Assembly (NCBI GenBank): GCA_034387635.1
Contig: JAOANU010000001.1
Coordinates: 558,001 to 622,000 of the forward strand
Source of the DNA: Rhodosporidiobolus odoratus
Taxonomy: Eukaryota; Basidiomycota; Microbotryomycetes; Sporidiobolales; Sporidiobolaceae
Length of the DNA stretch: 64,000 nucleotides
Reading direction: 5' to 3'
In this document: positions 39,901-53,400 of the stretch, piece after piece
How positions within the stretch are numbered: position 1 is the first letter of the stretch
Layout: each line of letters starts with the position of its first letter
Translations under genes and position numbers: made by a program
Notes under the pieces: model-generated
What the model was told of the DNA's origin: nothing
Databases searched by the model: none
The model's input: the letters and a program-made list of their open reading frames with translations, nothing else

Positions 39901-42900
39901 CGAAGAGGAGGAGAGGCTCGAGGAGGAGAAGAGGAGGAAGGAAGAGGAAGAGGAAGAGAAGAAGGAAGAGGAAAAGCGCCAGAAAGAGGAGGAGGAGCGC
40001 AAGAAGCGAGAAGAGGAGGAGGCGGCGGAACGTCAGAGGCAGGAGCAGGAAGCAGCTAACGCCGCTGCAGCGTCGGCGATGGAGGTCGACAACGCTGAAG
40101 CCGAGGAGATGCCCCAGGATGTTGCCGAAGTCGTCAGCCTGGCACAATCGCTCGCCGCTGGCCTCGCCGTCCCCTCGACGTCCTCTTCGACACCGGGTGA
40201 CATCTCCCGTCAACCGACACCTTTGACTTCTTCCGCTCAGGCGGGGTCGTCAACGGCGGAAACGACGGCTGGTCGGGAGGAAGACGAGTCGATGGAAGCA
40301 GTCGCGGGCGACGCCGGTGATGGATCTCCGGCAGAGCGCGTCACCGTCCTCGTCTTCGGGGAAGAAGTTGACATCACCGGTATGGGGATCGATCGCGAGT
40401 TCCTCGAAGCACTCCCGGACGACATGCGGGAAGACGTGATTGCCCAGCATGTTCACGAAACCAGCCGCTCAGCTCAGCGACCTGCTGCACCTGTGCCTGC
40501 GGCCATCAACTCAGAATTCCTCGACGCTCTCCCTTCCAATGTCCGTGCCGATGTCGTCCGGCAAGAAGCGGCTACCCAGCGCCGGCAGCAACCTTCGGCG
40601 TCCGGCCCAGCGTCCGCTTCAGGCTCCGGATCTGGCTCAGGTTCTCGAGCAGAAGGGCAGCCTGCAGCGGCCGCCGGACAAGTCGACCTGGATCCGGTTT
40701 CATTCCTGTCAACTCTCGACCCTGCCCTGCGCTCAGCGGTGCTCGGCGACCGGGACGGCGCTTCCGGCATCGGATCGGATCAGAACGGCATTGCTGGCAG
40801 GTCACCGCTGACGGCTCGTCGCACTGGTGGCCTCCCAGGCGCGAGCGCAACTGAGGACCCCGCCGGGACCGCCAAGAAGGCAACTCCGTCTCGCGAGGTC
40901 ATCCAGCTCCTCGACAAGTCCGGCCTAGCGACTCTCATCCGCCTTCTTTTCTTCCCCCACCCTCTCCGCCGCAATTCGCTTCAGAAGGTTCTGGTCAACC
41001 TCTGCGAGAACAACCGCACACGCGTCGAGCTCATCAATCTTCTCCTCACCATTCTGCATGACGGCACTCGCGACGTCTCTGCCGTAGACAAGAGCTTCTC
41101 GCAAATGTCGCTGCGAGCCAGCAAAGCGCTTGGTGCGAAGGACACCCCCAAGCGGAAGATTCCCGAAACTCCGGGCGGCGCCCTTCCCCATTTCGCAGGC
41201 GAGAGCGTGCCCAACTTGATCGCTCAGCGCTGCCTCGAGGCTCTACTCTTCCTCGCTTCGGCCAACGAGCAGACGCCGCTGTTCTTCCTCGCCGAGCAGG
41301 AGATCAGTGTCGCGAAGCGCAGTTCGAAGAAGGGCAAGGGCAAAGAGAAGGTCCGTATTTCCCATCCTTGGCTCGAAGTAACCTGTCCTCTGATTCCCCC
41401 CTCCTTTTCTGCAGGCTGTTCCTCCGTCCATGACCTACCCCATCACCGTTCTTCTCGGTCTCTTCGAGCGCCCCGCTCTACTCAAGGCCCCGGTCTTGAT
41501 GGATGCCCTTACTACCCTCCTCGCCACCATCACTCGCAGCCTGACCGTTCTGCAAAAGAAGGTCAAGCCTGACGATAAGGCGGCCTCGAGCACTTCCGCG
41601 ACCGCAGCCAGCAGCGCGTCTGCCGATGCTCCCGCCTCGTCTACAGACCCATCCGCGACCGATGGCGAGCGTACCGAAGGAACCAAGGACAAAGCTGAGA
41701 AGTCGAAGGAGCCGCTCACGGACCCTGAGGGCTTGGTCGACTCGCCGCCGCAAATTGGTCCCGCCAGTCTGCGACTGGTCGTCAACGTCCTCGATGCCGG
41801 CGAGTGTTCCAGCAAGACCTTCTCGCAAACGCTCGGCCTCCTGCAGCATCTCTCCTACCTCAGCGATGCCCGCACAACCATTCTCGACGAGCTCAAAGCG
41901 CGCGCCGAGAAGATCGCGGAGCAGCTCATGCCCGATCTCGCTTCCCTGCTCGAGGCCATCAACAGCGACGAGCCGGTTCGGGGCACCGTCCTCAGCCAGT
42001 TCACCCCGGCCTCCTCAGGTCAGGCGAAACTCCTCCGCATCCTTAAAACCATCGATTTCTTCGGCGGTGCGGTGAAGAAGGGCGTCGTCCCACCTACTGC
42101 GGGAGAACCGGCATCAAAATCGCTTTCTGAGGAGGAGCAGCAAGTCAAGGCCATCTACAATTCGCTCTCCTTCTCCGACCTCTGGAAGCGTCTTGGCGAT
42201 GCTCTCGGTGTCATCGAGACCAAGCCCGATCTTCTCTACCTCTCTACCGTCCTTCTCCCCCTCATCGAATCCCTTCTTGTCGTCAACAAGTTCACCGATT
42301 CTTCCTCCACCGATTTCCTTGACTTCACCACGGCGCACAGCAAGATCCTCAATACCATGGTTCGAAATAACCCTTCGTTGATGAGCGGATCCTTCGCTGT
42401 CCTCGTTCGCAACTCGACCATGCTTGACTTTGAGAACAAGCGGTCCTTCTTCTTCTCGGTGAGTCTGAGCTGTTGTCGTGTAGGTGTATCTCGACTGACT
42501 CCTCTCCTGTTCAGCGCCTGCATGAGCGCCAGACTCGACAGCGGATGACCATTAATCTCAACGTCCGTCGCGCCCACGTCTTCGAAGATTCCTTCCATGT
42601 CTTCCTCCACCGCTCAGGTGAGGACATCAAGCATGGCAAGCTCAACGTCAAGTTCTACGGCGAGGAGGGCGTCGACGCTGGCGGTGTCACCAGGGAGTGG
42701 TTCTCCGTTCTGGCCAGGCAGATGTTCAACCCCGGATACGCTTTGTTCCAGCCGCAAGCAGCCGACTCGCTTGTGTATCAGCCGAACAAGGTATGTCTTT
42801 GTCTCTTCTGCCTCAGACGGATTCTACTCGCGATGGCTCCCTCCGCCCGCATCCTTCCGTCGAGCTTCGCGTTGACATGCGGTTTTCGTCCCAGTCTTCC

Positions 42901-44228
42901 GGAATCAACGAGGATCATCTGCGCTACTTCCGCTTCATCGGCCGCGTCATCGGCAAAGCCATCCATGACCAGCGTATTCTCGAGGCATACTTCTCTCGAG
43001 GTGAGTTCGCCTTGCCTGGTCTTTTTCTACGCTCGTCGAGCTTACCGCTTCCTCCTTGCAGCCGTGTACAAGCACATGCTGGGTAAGCCGGTCGACCACA
43101 AGGACCTCGAGTCGATCGACCCTGAATACTACAAGAGTCTGGTCTGGATGCTCGACAACGATATTGAAGGCATTATCGACCTTACCTTCTCCATTGAGCG
43201 GGACGAGTTTGGTGTCGTCGAGATTGTTGACCTCATCCCGAACGGCCGCAACATCGTCGTCACGGACGAGAACAAGCACGACTACGTCCGTCGTATCGCC
43301 GATCAACGCCTTCACGCCGACATCAAGGTGCAGATGGACGTAAGTCGGGTCTCCTCTTTAGTCTGGATACGCGTCACGCAATGCTCACCGTCTGCGCTTA
43401 ACTCGAACTGCAGGCCATGCTTCGAGGTCTCTACGAGATTGTCCCGAAGGACATCCTCCAGATCTTCTCTGAACGCGAACTTGAGCTCCTCATCTCAGGT
43501 CTACCCGAGGTTGAAGTAGATGAATGGCGAGCTCACACCGGTGCGTTCCGTTCGTTGCCTTCCAGCTTCTTATCTCTGACATTGGCTCTCGACAGACCTT
43601 GTCGGCTACTCCGCCACGGATCCCATCATCGGCTACTTCTGGAGGGCAGTGAGGTCGTTCTCGCACGAGGAAAGGGCCAAGGTGCGTTCTGTCCCTCATC
43701 GCGGCCGACAGCAGAGCCTTCACGTCATTCTTTCCTTACCTTCATTGTTAACATACCTTTGTTCTTTCCATACTGACATCGGATTTCCTCGTTCTCAAAC
43801 AGCTGCTACAATTCGTCACCGGCTCTTCCCGTGTGCCTCTGGAGGGCTTTGGCTCGTTGCAGGGCATGAGGTGCGTTGCGCTTTCTTCACAAAAAGGCAC
43901 CCTGATCTGATCAGCCTGTGTCGTTTCCCCTTTATAGCGGCACCACTCGCTTCAATATCCACAAGGCAGGCGGTACCAATACTCTCCCCACCGCTCATAC
44001 CTGTTTCAACCAGCTTGACTGTACGTTTTCTGTTTGCTTTCCAGTTGCACTTCGGGCTGACCACAAATTCTATCGCCACAGTGCCCAACTACGACTCGTA
44101 TGAGACTTTCGTCAAGATGCTTCGATTGGCCTTTACGGAGGGTCTGACCGGCTTCGCTGTGCGTACTTTCAGTCTGCCGAAGCTGGTTCTCCAGTATTGA
44201 CCGGTCTTGTCTCGTACAGTTCCAGTGA
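30936..44228 (+). CDS. TOM1: TOM1/HUWE1-type giant HECT E3 ubiquitin ligase
   Basis: Twenty-three exons: 30936-31289, 31374-32361, 32506-32654, 32732-32842, 32905-32983, 33044-33873, 33941-34709, 34793-34981, 35041-36986, 37057-38538, 38628-38639, 38701-39721, 39777-41350, 41415-42458, 42515-42790, 42895-43000, 43062-43339, 43414-43540, 43596-43681, 43803-43870, 43938-44020, 44082-44158, 44220-44228 (about 3885 aa). In order: armadillo-like N-terminal half, a Gly/Ala-rich hinge, a UBA domain near 1381-1420 (ISQLIDMGFPRAAAIRAL), a long acidic tract (38.28-39.1 kb), a charged helix (about 39.85-40.04 kb), DALPSNVRADVV-type repeats, and a C-terminal HECT domain. The catalytic Cys is about residue 3852 (TAHTCFNQLDLP). 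The family ubiquitinates nuclear proteins, excess histones and unassembled ribosomal proteins. Intron 5 uses a GC donor (ACTG/GCAAGT). Exon 11 is a 12 nt microexon and exon 23 is 9 nt. Confidence 0.93.
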
Positions 44229-46762
44229 GCACAGTAGTGAGCACGTGGAGAATAGAGTGTTTGCGGGCGGGAGGGAGGGAGGGGAAAGGGACTGGGACAG
44301 GATGTCGGAGATGGTCTTCATTCTAAACGCATAACTAGTTGTCTTTGTTCGTCGACAAATCGCAATAGCTCAGCCAATAATGTACAAAAGCAGTTCGCAT
44401 TCTCCATCTCTGGCGAGCGGAGGTCATCAGCAGGGTGCGAGGCAATGCATGAGGAAAAGGACGCTTTGCTGCGAAATTGCTTGTAGACAGCTAGCTACTG
44501 AGCGCTGGGCGTGTATGCTTCAGGCTCAGCTGGTCCGCACCTACATAGCGCTCACGTCACACTTGGCCTTCGGCATGAGAAGGGACCCAGGAAAAATGGT
44601 TGTCTGTCGAGGGGAAATGGGATAAAAGCCTCACTACACGCAGATAGCCCACTTCCCGCATGGACGAGACGAGAGGGCTTAATGTCAGTCGTAGGACCAG
44701 TATAGCCTCATAGAGTGGGATCACTGATCCATTCGCTGACCTGAGAAGGTCAACCCCTGCCTTACAGTATATCACCCTGAATGCTAGGAGTTCAGTCACA
44801 GCTACCCTCTGCGGGACCAGTAAGATGCAGCCAACCCCGGTATAGCTCCGGGTGAGAGTGGGCTATCGGGCAAACGAAGAGAAGGGCTCACGAGGGTTTT
44901 CCCCTCCTTTAGACCTGCGCCTTCGCTCGGCATGTCAGGACGAGGATGGAGGGTTTTGTAGGCAGTGTAAGTTGACACAGACTGGTCAGTAGAAGTCAAG
45001 GGGGGAGGTTAAGCCTGTAGACTCAACGCCGCAATGCCTACGCAGCCTTTGCAGCATTGCAAGGGGACTCTGCAGTCCGTCCTCGGGCCCTCTCACTTGG
45101 CCGACAGTTACTTCACCTCTCTGCACTGATATTCTTGTGCAGCATGAGTCGACCTCTCTTCACCTCGAGTTGCAGGGCTCGAAACTCAGGCCATATGGCC
45201 TTTCCAGTATCAACCTGCCAGTCGACTGTGACTGTCTCACGCTCAGATACCGAGCTACACCACAGACTATCTGACCAGACTTCTCCGGTGCTGGCGCGGA
45301 GAGGGCCTTTCAGGTTGACAACAGGACAAAGCAAACGAGAGAGAAGAGAGGGGAGGCTGAACTGAGAGCAAGATCTACACACTATTGAGGACTTGCCTCA
45401 CCAGTTCTACAAAAGAACGCGGTGCTTGGCTGGTTTACAGCAGAACATGAGGGAGTGGATGAGAAAGGGGAAGAACAGAAAAGCGGATTGAGAAGGTCAA
45501 AGGAAGAATTAGCTACCCTGCGTGATGAGGTGGTGCACAAGTACAGGGATGGTGGGAGGACTCAAAAATGAGATACACTGAGTTTCAGCATACGCAGCAT
45601 TGAAGCGGCCGATTCTACCAGAAAATGCGAACAACTTCATACCCACCCTCGCATTCCACAAAGCACAGATCGGCGACTGTGATAGCAGCTGGAATGTGGT
45701 GTAGTGTAGGTACAGTACTACGGTATACACACGTCAGGAGCCCCCCGCGCTCGTCCCACGGCGCCTTACAACAACTGTAGGCCTTGTTACGACGTCTTTA
45801 CGAAACTGTCCTGAAGGATATTCCCCAGATCTTGGACAAGCGCGAGGTCGAGCTACTGATTTCCGCCCTTGTCTGTCTAGAGTGGTAATGGACTTCGACG
45901 GGGGTCTCAAGCAGGCGCACTCTCTTGTTGTGTCTGTTTTTCCCCTTTCTGGATTTTCTTCTCGGCAGACTTTGTCGGCCGCTCTGTTACAGATCCCACC
46001 CTTGGCCACGTCTGGAATGCGAGGCGACAGTCCTCGCACGAGGAGAAAGCCATTGTGCGCTCTAAAGCTTAAGCTTGTCTGATCCTGAAAACGACTTTTT
46101 CTTCCCGCGTAGATTCCTGCCTTCTAGCGTCTCGCTATTCACGAACGGGCACCCCTTGCCGCTGCTAAGGCTGGCAACCTCTGACTACATGTCAGGACCT
46201 ATTGACCAAGCGCGATGCAGTGCGTCCAGTTGGTCCAGTCTGGCGTCTGGTTCATTCCGCCTCAGGCCGCAACTTCTTGACAGACATTCCGTGGGCGCGC
46301 ACATGGAAGGGCGTGGTAGAGGTAAGTTGGCTTAAGGATGAGGATTGACCGTGAGACCGGCGGAAAGGAGCAGACGCCGGGAAGTGATACGCATGACTTT
46401 TCTTCCAAATTTGCACGCACAAGTCGATTTTTGCTGACATTATTGTGATCGTCGGGCGAGCACCAAGCATATACCATTCGATTTATACATAGCTTGTCCG
46501 GGCGAAAGAAGGCATTCAAAATCTGAGATCTGCATTTGCTATCTTTTCTTGACCAAGAGCTTCTACGAGTCGGGACGCGGAACTTTCCTGCGGTCGCCCT
46601 TCGCTCTCACCACCCTGAGCGCTTCGTTCTCGTCACCAGCACACTTGATAGATACACTAGACTACCTCCTGCATCCCGACGTCGTCCCGGCGCAAATCAA
46701 CGCTCTCCCCGCCCGCCCCCGCCTTGCTAGTCAGTTCGACAAACCCCACTCAGGACAGGCAG
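44229..46762. other. 2.5 kb gene-poor region with HECT relic
   Basis: Between the TOM1 stop and the arrestin start. Apart from the HECT-like relic at 45781-46060 I find nothing coding. It is less GC-rich than the flanking genes. The open frame at 46549-46791 is possibly leader sequence of the arrestin gene. Confidence 0.5.
45781..46060 (+). pseudogene. Relic of two HECT-domain exons related to TOM1 exons 18-19
   Basis: From 45781 the frame reads like TOM1 exon 18 (RRLYETVLKDIPQIL, then REVELLIS), about 20 of 30 residues identical by eye, right after an acceptor-like CTGTAG as in TOM1. It then hits TAA at 45886 after a small deletion, and the expected donor is gone. From 45969, again after an intact CAG, it resembles exon 19 (DFVGRSVTDPTLGHVW ... 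SSHEEKA), about 16 of 28 identical, ending at a GTGCGC donor. The catalytic-Cys exon was not found. Kept intron boundaries mean it came from genomic DNA, not from a processed transcript. Divergence suggests an old duplication. Confidence 0.75.
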
Positions 46763-49700
46763 ATGAGCAACGCCAGCTTACGCCTGACTGAGCCGGTCGT
46801 CTTTCTGGTCGGTGGACTAGAACACGAGCGAGCAAGGGCACGACAACGAAGGGCAGCAGCTCGACATCGAGATACCGCTCAACCTAGAACCGGTTCAACT
46901 CCACCCGCTTCCCCTGGACCATCCTCGCGTAGACCTTCACTAGAACGACCTTCCGCTCCCCGTGCATCGTCCCTCTCGAGACCCGGATCAAGGGCAGTTT
47001 CTCCAGCCCCACCACGAGGGAGGTTGGGTCAGATTGCTCAAGGGGAAGAGTTTGTACCGCCGAACAGCAGAGGGAGGAGCAACAGTCGGACTCGGGCAGC
47101 CTCGCAGCCCAGGCTTGACAGTCTGAGTCGGGGCAGAGATGGTAGCCTCGTTCGCGAGATGGAACAGGCCCAGATACAGCTCGAGCAGGAGAGGCAGCAT
47201 GCCCAGCTTGACGAGCCCCCTCCTGCAACCTTGAGGGGTTTACTCACTGTCACGCTCTCCAAGCCGAGCAGGATCAAGGAGATAAGCGTTAGGCTGAGGG
47301 GAATCGCCAGGACAGATTGGCCCGAAGGTATCTTCTTCCGTTTCATGGTACCTCGAGTTTTTGTTGAGTCTCCTCTGCCGCAGGAATCGGCCCTCGCCGA
47401 CTCGACGTGATGGAGGAGACCAAGGTTATCGACGTCACCCACACCTTCTTTTCCGCAAGTCATTCCTCCATGACTCGACGGGCCGCTTCTATCGGCCCTG
47501 GCGCCGGCGACCACAGCGAAGAAGCGCGAGGAAGAAGCGCGCGTCGGGCTGCGAGTGTCATGCCGGGCAGGCAATTGAGCCATGGTCGGACCTACGCTCG
47601 GGACAGTCTTTTCCCAGCAAATCCCGATCAACCTACTCCCGCTCTGCCTTCGATTGCCGACTCGACTCGACCTTCTACACTGTCTCGTATCACCTTCGAA
47701 GAATCTCTGCAACCTCGACCACCCCCAGTTCTTCCCGGCGAGGCAGCACCCGCCTACGAAGTCGCCGTGCCCTCTCTCCCTTCTTCTCCGCCACAACCCG
47801 CTTCCCGGAACAGCCTGACTGTCGACCAGTTCGACCTCGCCACTCCCGTCTCGAACGCGCTCAGACGACACCTCGAGCGCTCCCCCACCCCTTCTCGCTC
47901 GCCCCTCGCCAACTCTTCGACCGTTGCTACAGACTCACCCTCCCCTGCTTCGTCCCGTCGCGCCTCCTCGACACATCTACCTCATCTTCAACGCACACTG
48001 ACTGCCGCGAGTCGTCTCTCGCAAGAGTCAACCTCGTCTGCTTCGACTCGCTCCGGCAACGACCGACCTCCCCTTGATCGCCAGTCTTCTTCCAATCCTT
48101 CCGTCACCACCTCCTACTCTTCTTCCGATCCCGACATGGTCGGAGCAGGGTGGGACAGTGCACCAGTACCTGGATCGACGTCATCGAGCTTTGAGCGGGG
48201 TCGTCTGCCTTATGGGGATCAGTCGCGAGGCAGTGCCGGTTCTGAGGGTGCAAATGGCGATGCCGCAGGCAGTCCTGACGACGTGAACAACGGGGTAGCA
48301 GGCACGACTTTCCAGTCCCGGTCCAGCATACGGCAGAACACCTCACCCTCCCCCACCCCGACCATGACTGCCGAGAGGCGGCGCCGCCCTTCCTCCGCTT
48401 CCTCCTCCACCATTGCTCGTCGCTCCGCCGACAATTCTTCCGGTTCCGCCCTTCCCAGCGCCATGAAGGGAGGCTCGACCGGCCGCTCCGTTTCGCGCGG
48501 TCCCCGCTTCTTGAGCGGTATATCAGAGGTCCTGAGAGGGAAGAGCGCGAGCCGTGTCCGCGGTACGAGTGAGACCACGCATACCAATGCGGAACTTTAC
48601 CGCTCGAGCAGTCCAGACTCGCAGCGGGGCGGGTCGTCCAGGATGAGGAGCCAGTCTCGCGGGAGGAAGACGGCGTTGAAGGCCCTCCGAGAAGCGCTCA
48701 CAGCCGGGCACTCGCATAGTGGGAGCGGAGAAAGCGACACCGCGGGCGCAGACAAGCATGGTCACAGCGGTGAACGGGACGTCGCCGTTGGCGATGGGTG
48801 GAAGGAGTTCAAAGCGGGAACCTACACCTTCCCTATCTCCATCTCTGTTCCAGCCAGTCTCCCCCCCTCGATTTCTTGCGAGTTTGGCAACGTCACCTAC
48901 ACGCTCAAGGCAACCGTCCACCGGGCGGGTGCGCTGACGACCAATTTGACTGCTTCGACGGAGGTGACGCTGGTTTCGACGCCGAGCGAGGAGGACACGG
49001 AGGAGAACGAGAGCATCGTCGTTGAGCGGTACTGGGAGACTCAATGCAAGTACCACGTAGCGATCAGCGGCAAGGTGCGCCCTCCTCTCTTCGCCATCAC
49101 CATTCGTTGAGGCTAACTCGGCCTAATTCCTGTGCCTGCCTCGTACTCGCAGAGTTTCCCGATTGGCGGCCAAATCCCGATCAGCATTCGGCTTAATCCT
49201 CTCGCGAAGATCAAGCTATACCGAGTTACAGCTCAGCTCGAACAGAAGACGTCGTATTTCGCAGCTGGTAAGCCTTATGACGGTGAATTCTCCTGCGCCT
49301 CCGCTCACCATACTGTCCACCGCAGTCAATTCGGGTCGCAAGCTCACTCGGCATGAAACTCCTAAGCGCTTCCAGCTTGTCCGCATCGAGCACAAAGATC
49401 CGAAGGAGCCTCTTCTCCCCATTCTCTCCGACGATTCCAACGCCTTCCAGGACCATCCTCTCAAAGACTTCTTCGTCAACGTCACATCCTCAGACGATGC
49501 GACGCCTTCGCTTCTTGACCCTGTGAGCCCGTGGCACCTAGACGGATACCTGCAGCTTCCGGACTGCGCGACGAAGATCAACTTTTCTACACACCATCAT
49601 CAGAGTAATATCGCTGTCGCCCACAACCTCAAAATCATGCTCCGCGTTGAGCGAGGCGACGACGAGTTCCTCGACTCCAAGGGCAAGCGCAAGGCACGCT

Positions 49701-50250
49701 ATCTCCGCTCTACGTTTGCCTTCTTGCGACAAAGCTAACGAGCCTCTTGCAACAGCTTTTCGACATCATCGTCGAGACCAATCTGCACATCCTCTCCTGC
49801 CGTCTGCAGCAAAACCTCCTCCCCGCCTACTCCGCCGCCACGCCCACCCTGTCCTCCACCTCCTCTTCGTCTCGCTTCACCCGTACTCGCTCTACCACTC
49901 TCAACACGAGCGACACCTGCGCGCACACGCACCCGACCACAGCTACCTCTCGTCTCCTCGGCGGTGCCGGAATCGGGAGCAGCGGCATTGGGGGCGTTCA
50001 CCTCACCCCGTCGTCTCATCGCAGTCACGACGCCCAGGTAGCGACGCTGGAGCAGAATCTTCTCTTTGCGAGATTGATCTCTGGGGAGACGACGCCGGCG
50101 GGGGAGACGCCTCCAACGTACGAGGCTGTGGTCGAAGGGAGTACGCCCGTAGGGAGCGCAGGAGTGCGAGGGAGGACGGAGCAGGTTGTGGCGGTTGCCG
50201 AGGAGGAAGAGAGGGGTAGGAGCAGCAGTACGAGGAGGGGGAGGGACTAG
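46763..50250 (+). CDS. Alpha-arrestin (ART-type) adaptor with PY motif
   Basis: Exons 46763-47327, 47384-49074, 49153-49267, 49326-49693, 49756-50250 (about 1077 aa). The arrestin N-fold starts at MSNASLRLTEPVVFLVGG and is broken by a Ser/Arg-rich insert, then resumes with TVTLSKPSRIKEISVRLRG, TDWPEGIGPRR and HTFFSA. A second insert of about 380 Ser-rich residues precedes the C-fold (GTYTFPISISVPASLPPSI, VERYWETQCKYHVAISGK, LFDIIVETNLHILSC). Residues 1032-1035 are PPTY, the type of motif bound by Rsp5/NEDD4 WW domains. Known members direct plasma-membrane transporters to ubiquitination and endocytosis. Intron 4 appears to use a GC donor (AAG/GCACGC, 49694-49755), required to join KGKRK to LFDII in frame. 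It is tail-to-tail with RFC1, 211 bases apart. Confidence 0.88.
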
Positions 50251-50461
50251 GTGCGGTACCAGAGCTTGTGATATTTGCGGAAGTGCATACTGTCGGTAGT
50301 GCGTAGTACCCTGCATCGGAAATACTGTTGACTTGCCGTCGCTCTCCCACACCGATAGTACCCGATTGCCAAGAATGCGAGAGGACAGGCCAAGCGTTAC
50401 ATTCTAGGAAAAAAGCAAGCACAACACGGTGATACTACTTTGGCAACAAGCGATCCTCCTC

Positions 50462-53400
50462 CTACGTCTTGGCCTTTGCTCCCGCTTTCGCCTTCGCCGG
50501 CGCGGCTGCCGTCTTTTTCGCCCCTTTCTTGGCGCCTTTTTCCTTGATGAGCTTGTCTTTGCCGATGCCGGAAGAGTCGGAGTCGGCTGCATCATCGTCG
50601 TCTTCTTCCGGGAGATCTTCCTCGACCTGAAGGCATGGAGATCGCGATCAGTATGTGTAGTGACAGCGAAGGTATGCACAGGGCGGCTGCAACAAAGAGG
50701 GAAAGGGATAACGCACGAAAGCCTCCTCGAGGTCGGGTTGCTCGCCACCTGCCGCAATCTTCTTCGCCTTAGCCTTGCCTGCTTCAGGCTTGTGGTATGG
50801 GATAGGATGGTCCGCCGCGTTGTACCTGCAGTAAGATCGAAAGCATCGGCTCAGGCCCCGATACAAAGAGAGGAGCTGGGATAAGCGGATGACGTACTTG
50901 CGGGTGAAAGCACTCTTGACTTTCGAGTCAATCTTCTTGAGCGCCTTCTCCATCTCGTACTCTTCTCCCACCCCAAGTTCGACGATGGCCTCCCATTCTT
51001 CTTTCGAGAGGTAGTAGTCATCCATCAGCTCGATCACGGCGGCAATAGCGTCCTAGTGCAAGTGCAACAGACCTTATCAGTCACCCAAAGCGTAAGAGCG
51101 CAGTCACTGCGCGTGCCTGGCTCAAAAGGAGGACGTACTGCTCCTTCCTCCTGCAAAGGGTTGACCAACCTCGGGTAAAGGGCCGGAATGTAACTCTGCC
51201 TAATCTCCCTCTTGTCACCCGACACGCGCAGACGCATACGGATTTGAATCTCGGTGAGCTGGCGTTGAAGTTTGCCTTGGGTCGAGTTCTTGCCGAGCCA
51301 CCTGATATGCGATTTAAAGTGCTGTCAGCGCAAAGGTAGAGAAGAGGATAGGACGGGGAAATTTACGCAGGGAAGGAAGGGTAACCACCGCCTGAGCCGT
51401 AACAGTGCGAGGCGGGCCGGACGCAGGACAACATCCCGTGTAATGGCATGAGGGACCATTGCTGCTGAGGCCTGTGGCAATACACCACTGTTCACCATCA
51501 GCTGAAGCTCTCAGAGCGCGGCTCAGAGAGTCAGTCGGAAGCTGAGCTATCGTGAACAACGCACCCGTGAATCATAGCATCGACCAGATCCCCATCCGAA
51601 ATGGCATCCGCCGCCTTAGTCATCAAATCCAACTTTTTCAACGCCAAGTCCGGTCCACTGCACCCATTCGCCTTGGCAAAGCTCCCCTTGATGTAATTCT
51701 CCTGAACAAATAGAGGCATGATGGAGTGATCTTGAAAGTAGAGTTCGACCTTGTCGGTGAGGGTCATGCCGGACACGGGAGAGAAGGATTGGGGGCCGAA
51801 GAGTTTGTTGTACAGGGTCCAGGGCGTCTGGATCATGTTCTTTTCGTTCATGCGAGCGCTACATAGCGAAGAGGAAAGGGAAGAAAACGAAGGCTGAGCT
51901 GAGGTGAGAAGGTCATTGAGCGAAGTGAGTGACACGTACAGTGTCTTGCTGGAGTCGTAGTCTAGCGTCTTTGCACTCAGCTTGTAGGTGGCCAGCATAT
52001 TGATGATCTGGCGAATGTCGGCTTGCGAACCGGCCACAAGCTGGTCAACCGCCTTGCCATCGAGCTTGAGGCCCTCCCTGCGGAGCAAGCTGAGTGTCAG
52101 CAGAGGCCCAGTGCACAAAATGAGTCGTAGTGCGTACTTGAAAGCGATAGACATGACCCTCGAGCGGATCTCGGGTGCGGTCGGCCTGGAGGAGGGAGAA
52201 GAAAGCCTGTCAGCAACTGCTGGACGAGAACATCAAGGCCAGGTAGGGACTGACCGCTTGAACAGCATCTGAAAGCAAGTATTCAAGAGGGGCTTCATCT
52301 TTTGACTCTTCGAGTCATTGGCGATAGCAATGATGGGGACCTTGCTCTTCTTGATGAGGGCGTTCAAGGCGCCAACACCACCGCGGTCACCAGCTGACAT
52401 GCCGTCGACTTCATCCATGATGATGACGCTCTTCCTGTTGATACCGAGTCCAGAGGAATCGTCACCCTAAGGCATGACAAAGGTTAATCAGGCTGAGAAC
52501 GAGGATCCGTCGCGACGAAGGAAAAGTGTGGCTCACGTCGGCAGACTTGAAGAACCCGGATAGACTCGTATCCGAAGTCTTGCTCCTAAACGCTTCCTGC
52601 TCGCACGCGACACATCCTATGTCAGCTCAGTAAGTCGCTTTGAAGCGATAGAAAAGAAACGCACCTCAAGCAGCTTCTTACTCCTCGTATCGCTCGCATT
52701 CAACTCAAGAATATCATACCCGAGCAGCTTGGCGACGAGGTGTGCAGAGGTCGTTTTGCCGATACCGGGTGGTCCAGAGATGAGGCAGCAGCGTAAGGTG
52801 TTCATTGCGTCGGGTCCAGGTTTCTTGAAGTTGCAGGCCAAGGATTTGGGCCTGTGGAGGGGCGACGTGAAATCAGTGAAGAGGTGGAGCGACGAAGAAG
52901 GAAGAGACGGACCAGGCTTCGAGCCACTTGCGAAGCTTTTCGACGTGACCCTTGTTGCCGCAAATTTCAGCGATCTTTTGTGGCGCGTACTTGGTGGTCC
53001 ACAGTTGCGTCAGGTGCTCACTGCTCGAGGGGTTATGCGTCACCAAGGTTAGCCCCGCGTGGCGACCGGATCGAGCCAAGAAAGAACGCACGGCGCATCC
53101 TTTTTCAACGTCAGATTCTTTGCCTGTTCCTTGATTTTATCCTGCTCCTTCTTCTGCTGCGCCAAAAAGATCGGATCATCCTCCCTACTCTCCGACTGGC
53201 CGATGAGGGCGAGAAACCCGTCCTCGTCAAGTGTTTTGAGCTTGTGCTTCTCGATCAGCTTAAGCTTGTTGGGACCGGCTTCTGAGCCGAGAACGACGTA
53301 GGAGGTTTTGGAGGAGGGTGCACCGGTGACACGCCTGTACGAAGCGTGAGGTATCGGGAGATCAAGACAAGATCGGCGCAGACGGGGCAGGCAGGACCAG

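Noticed and set aside
42791..42894. Nearer acceptor in TOM1 intron 15 (CTCAG before ACGGATTC)
   Set aside because: It would insert about 23 residues into the conserved HECT core. The acceptor at 42894 gives PNKSSGINEDHLRYF, matching the family.
46549..46791. Open frame before the arrestin gene as a possible upstream exon
   Set aside because: Its frame does not join the arrestin N-fold, and the arrestin start at 46763 already gives the expected first strand.
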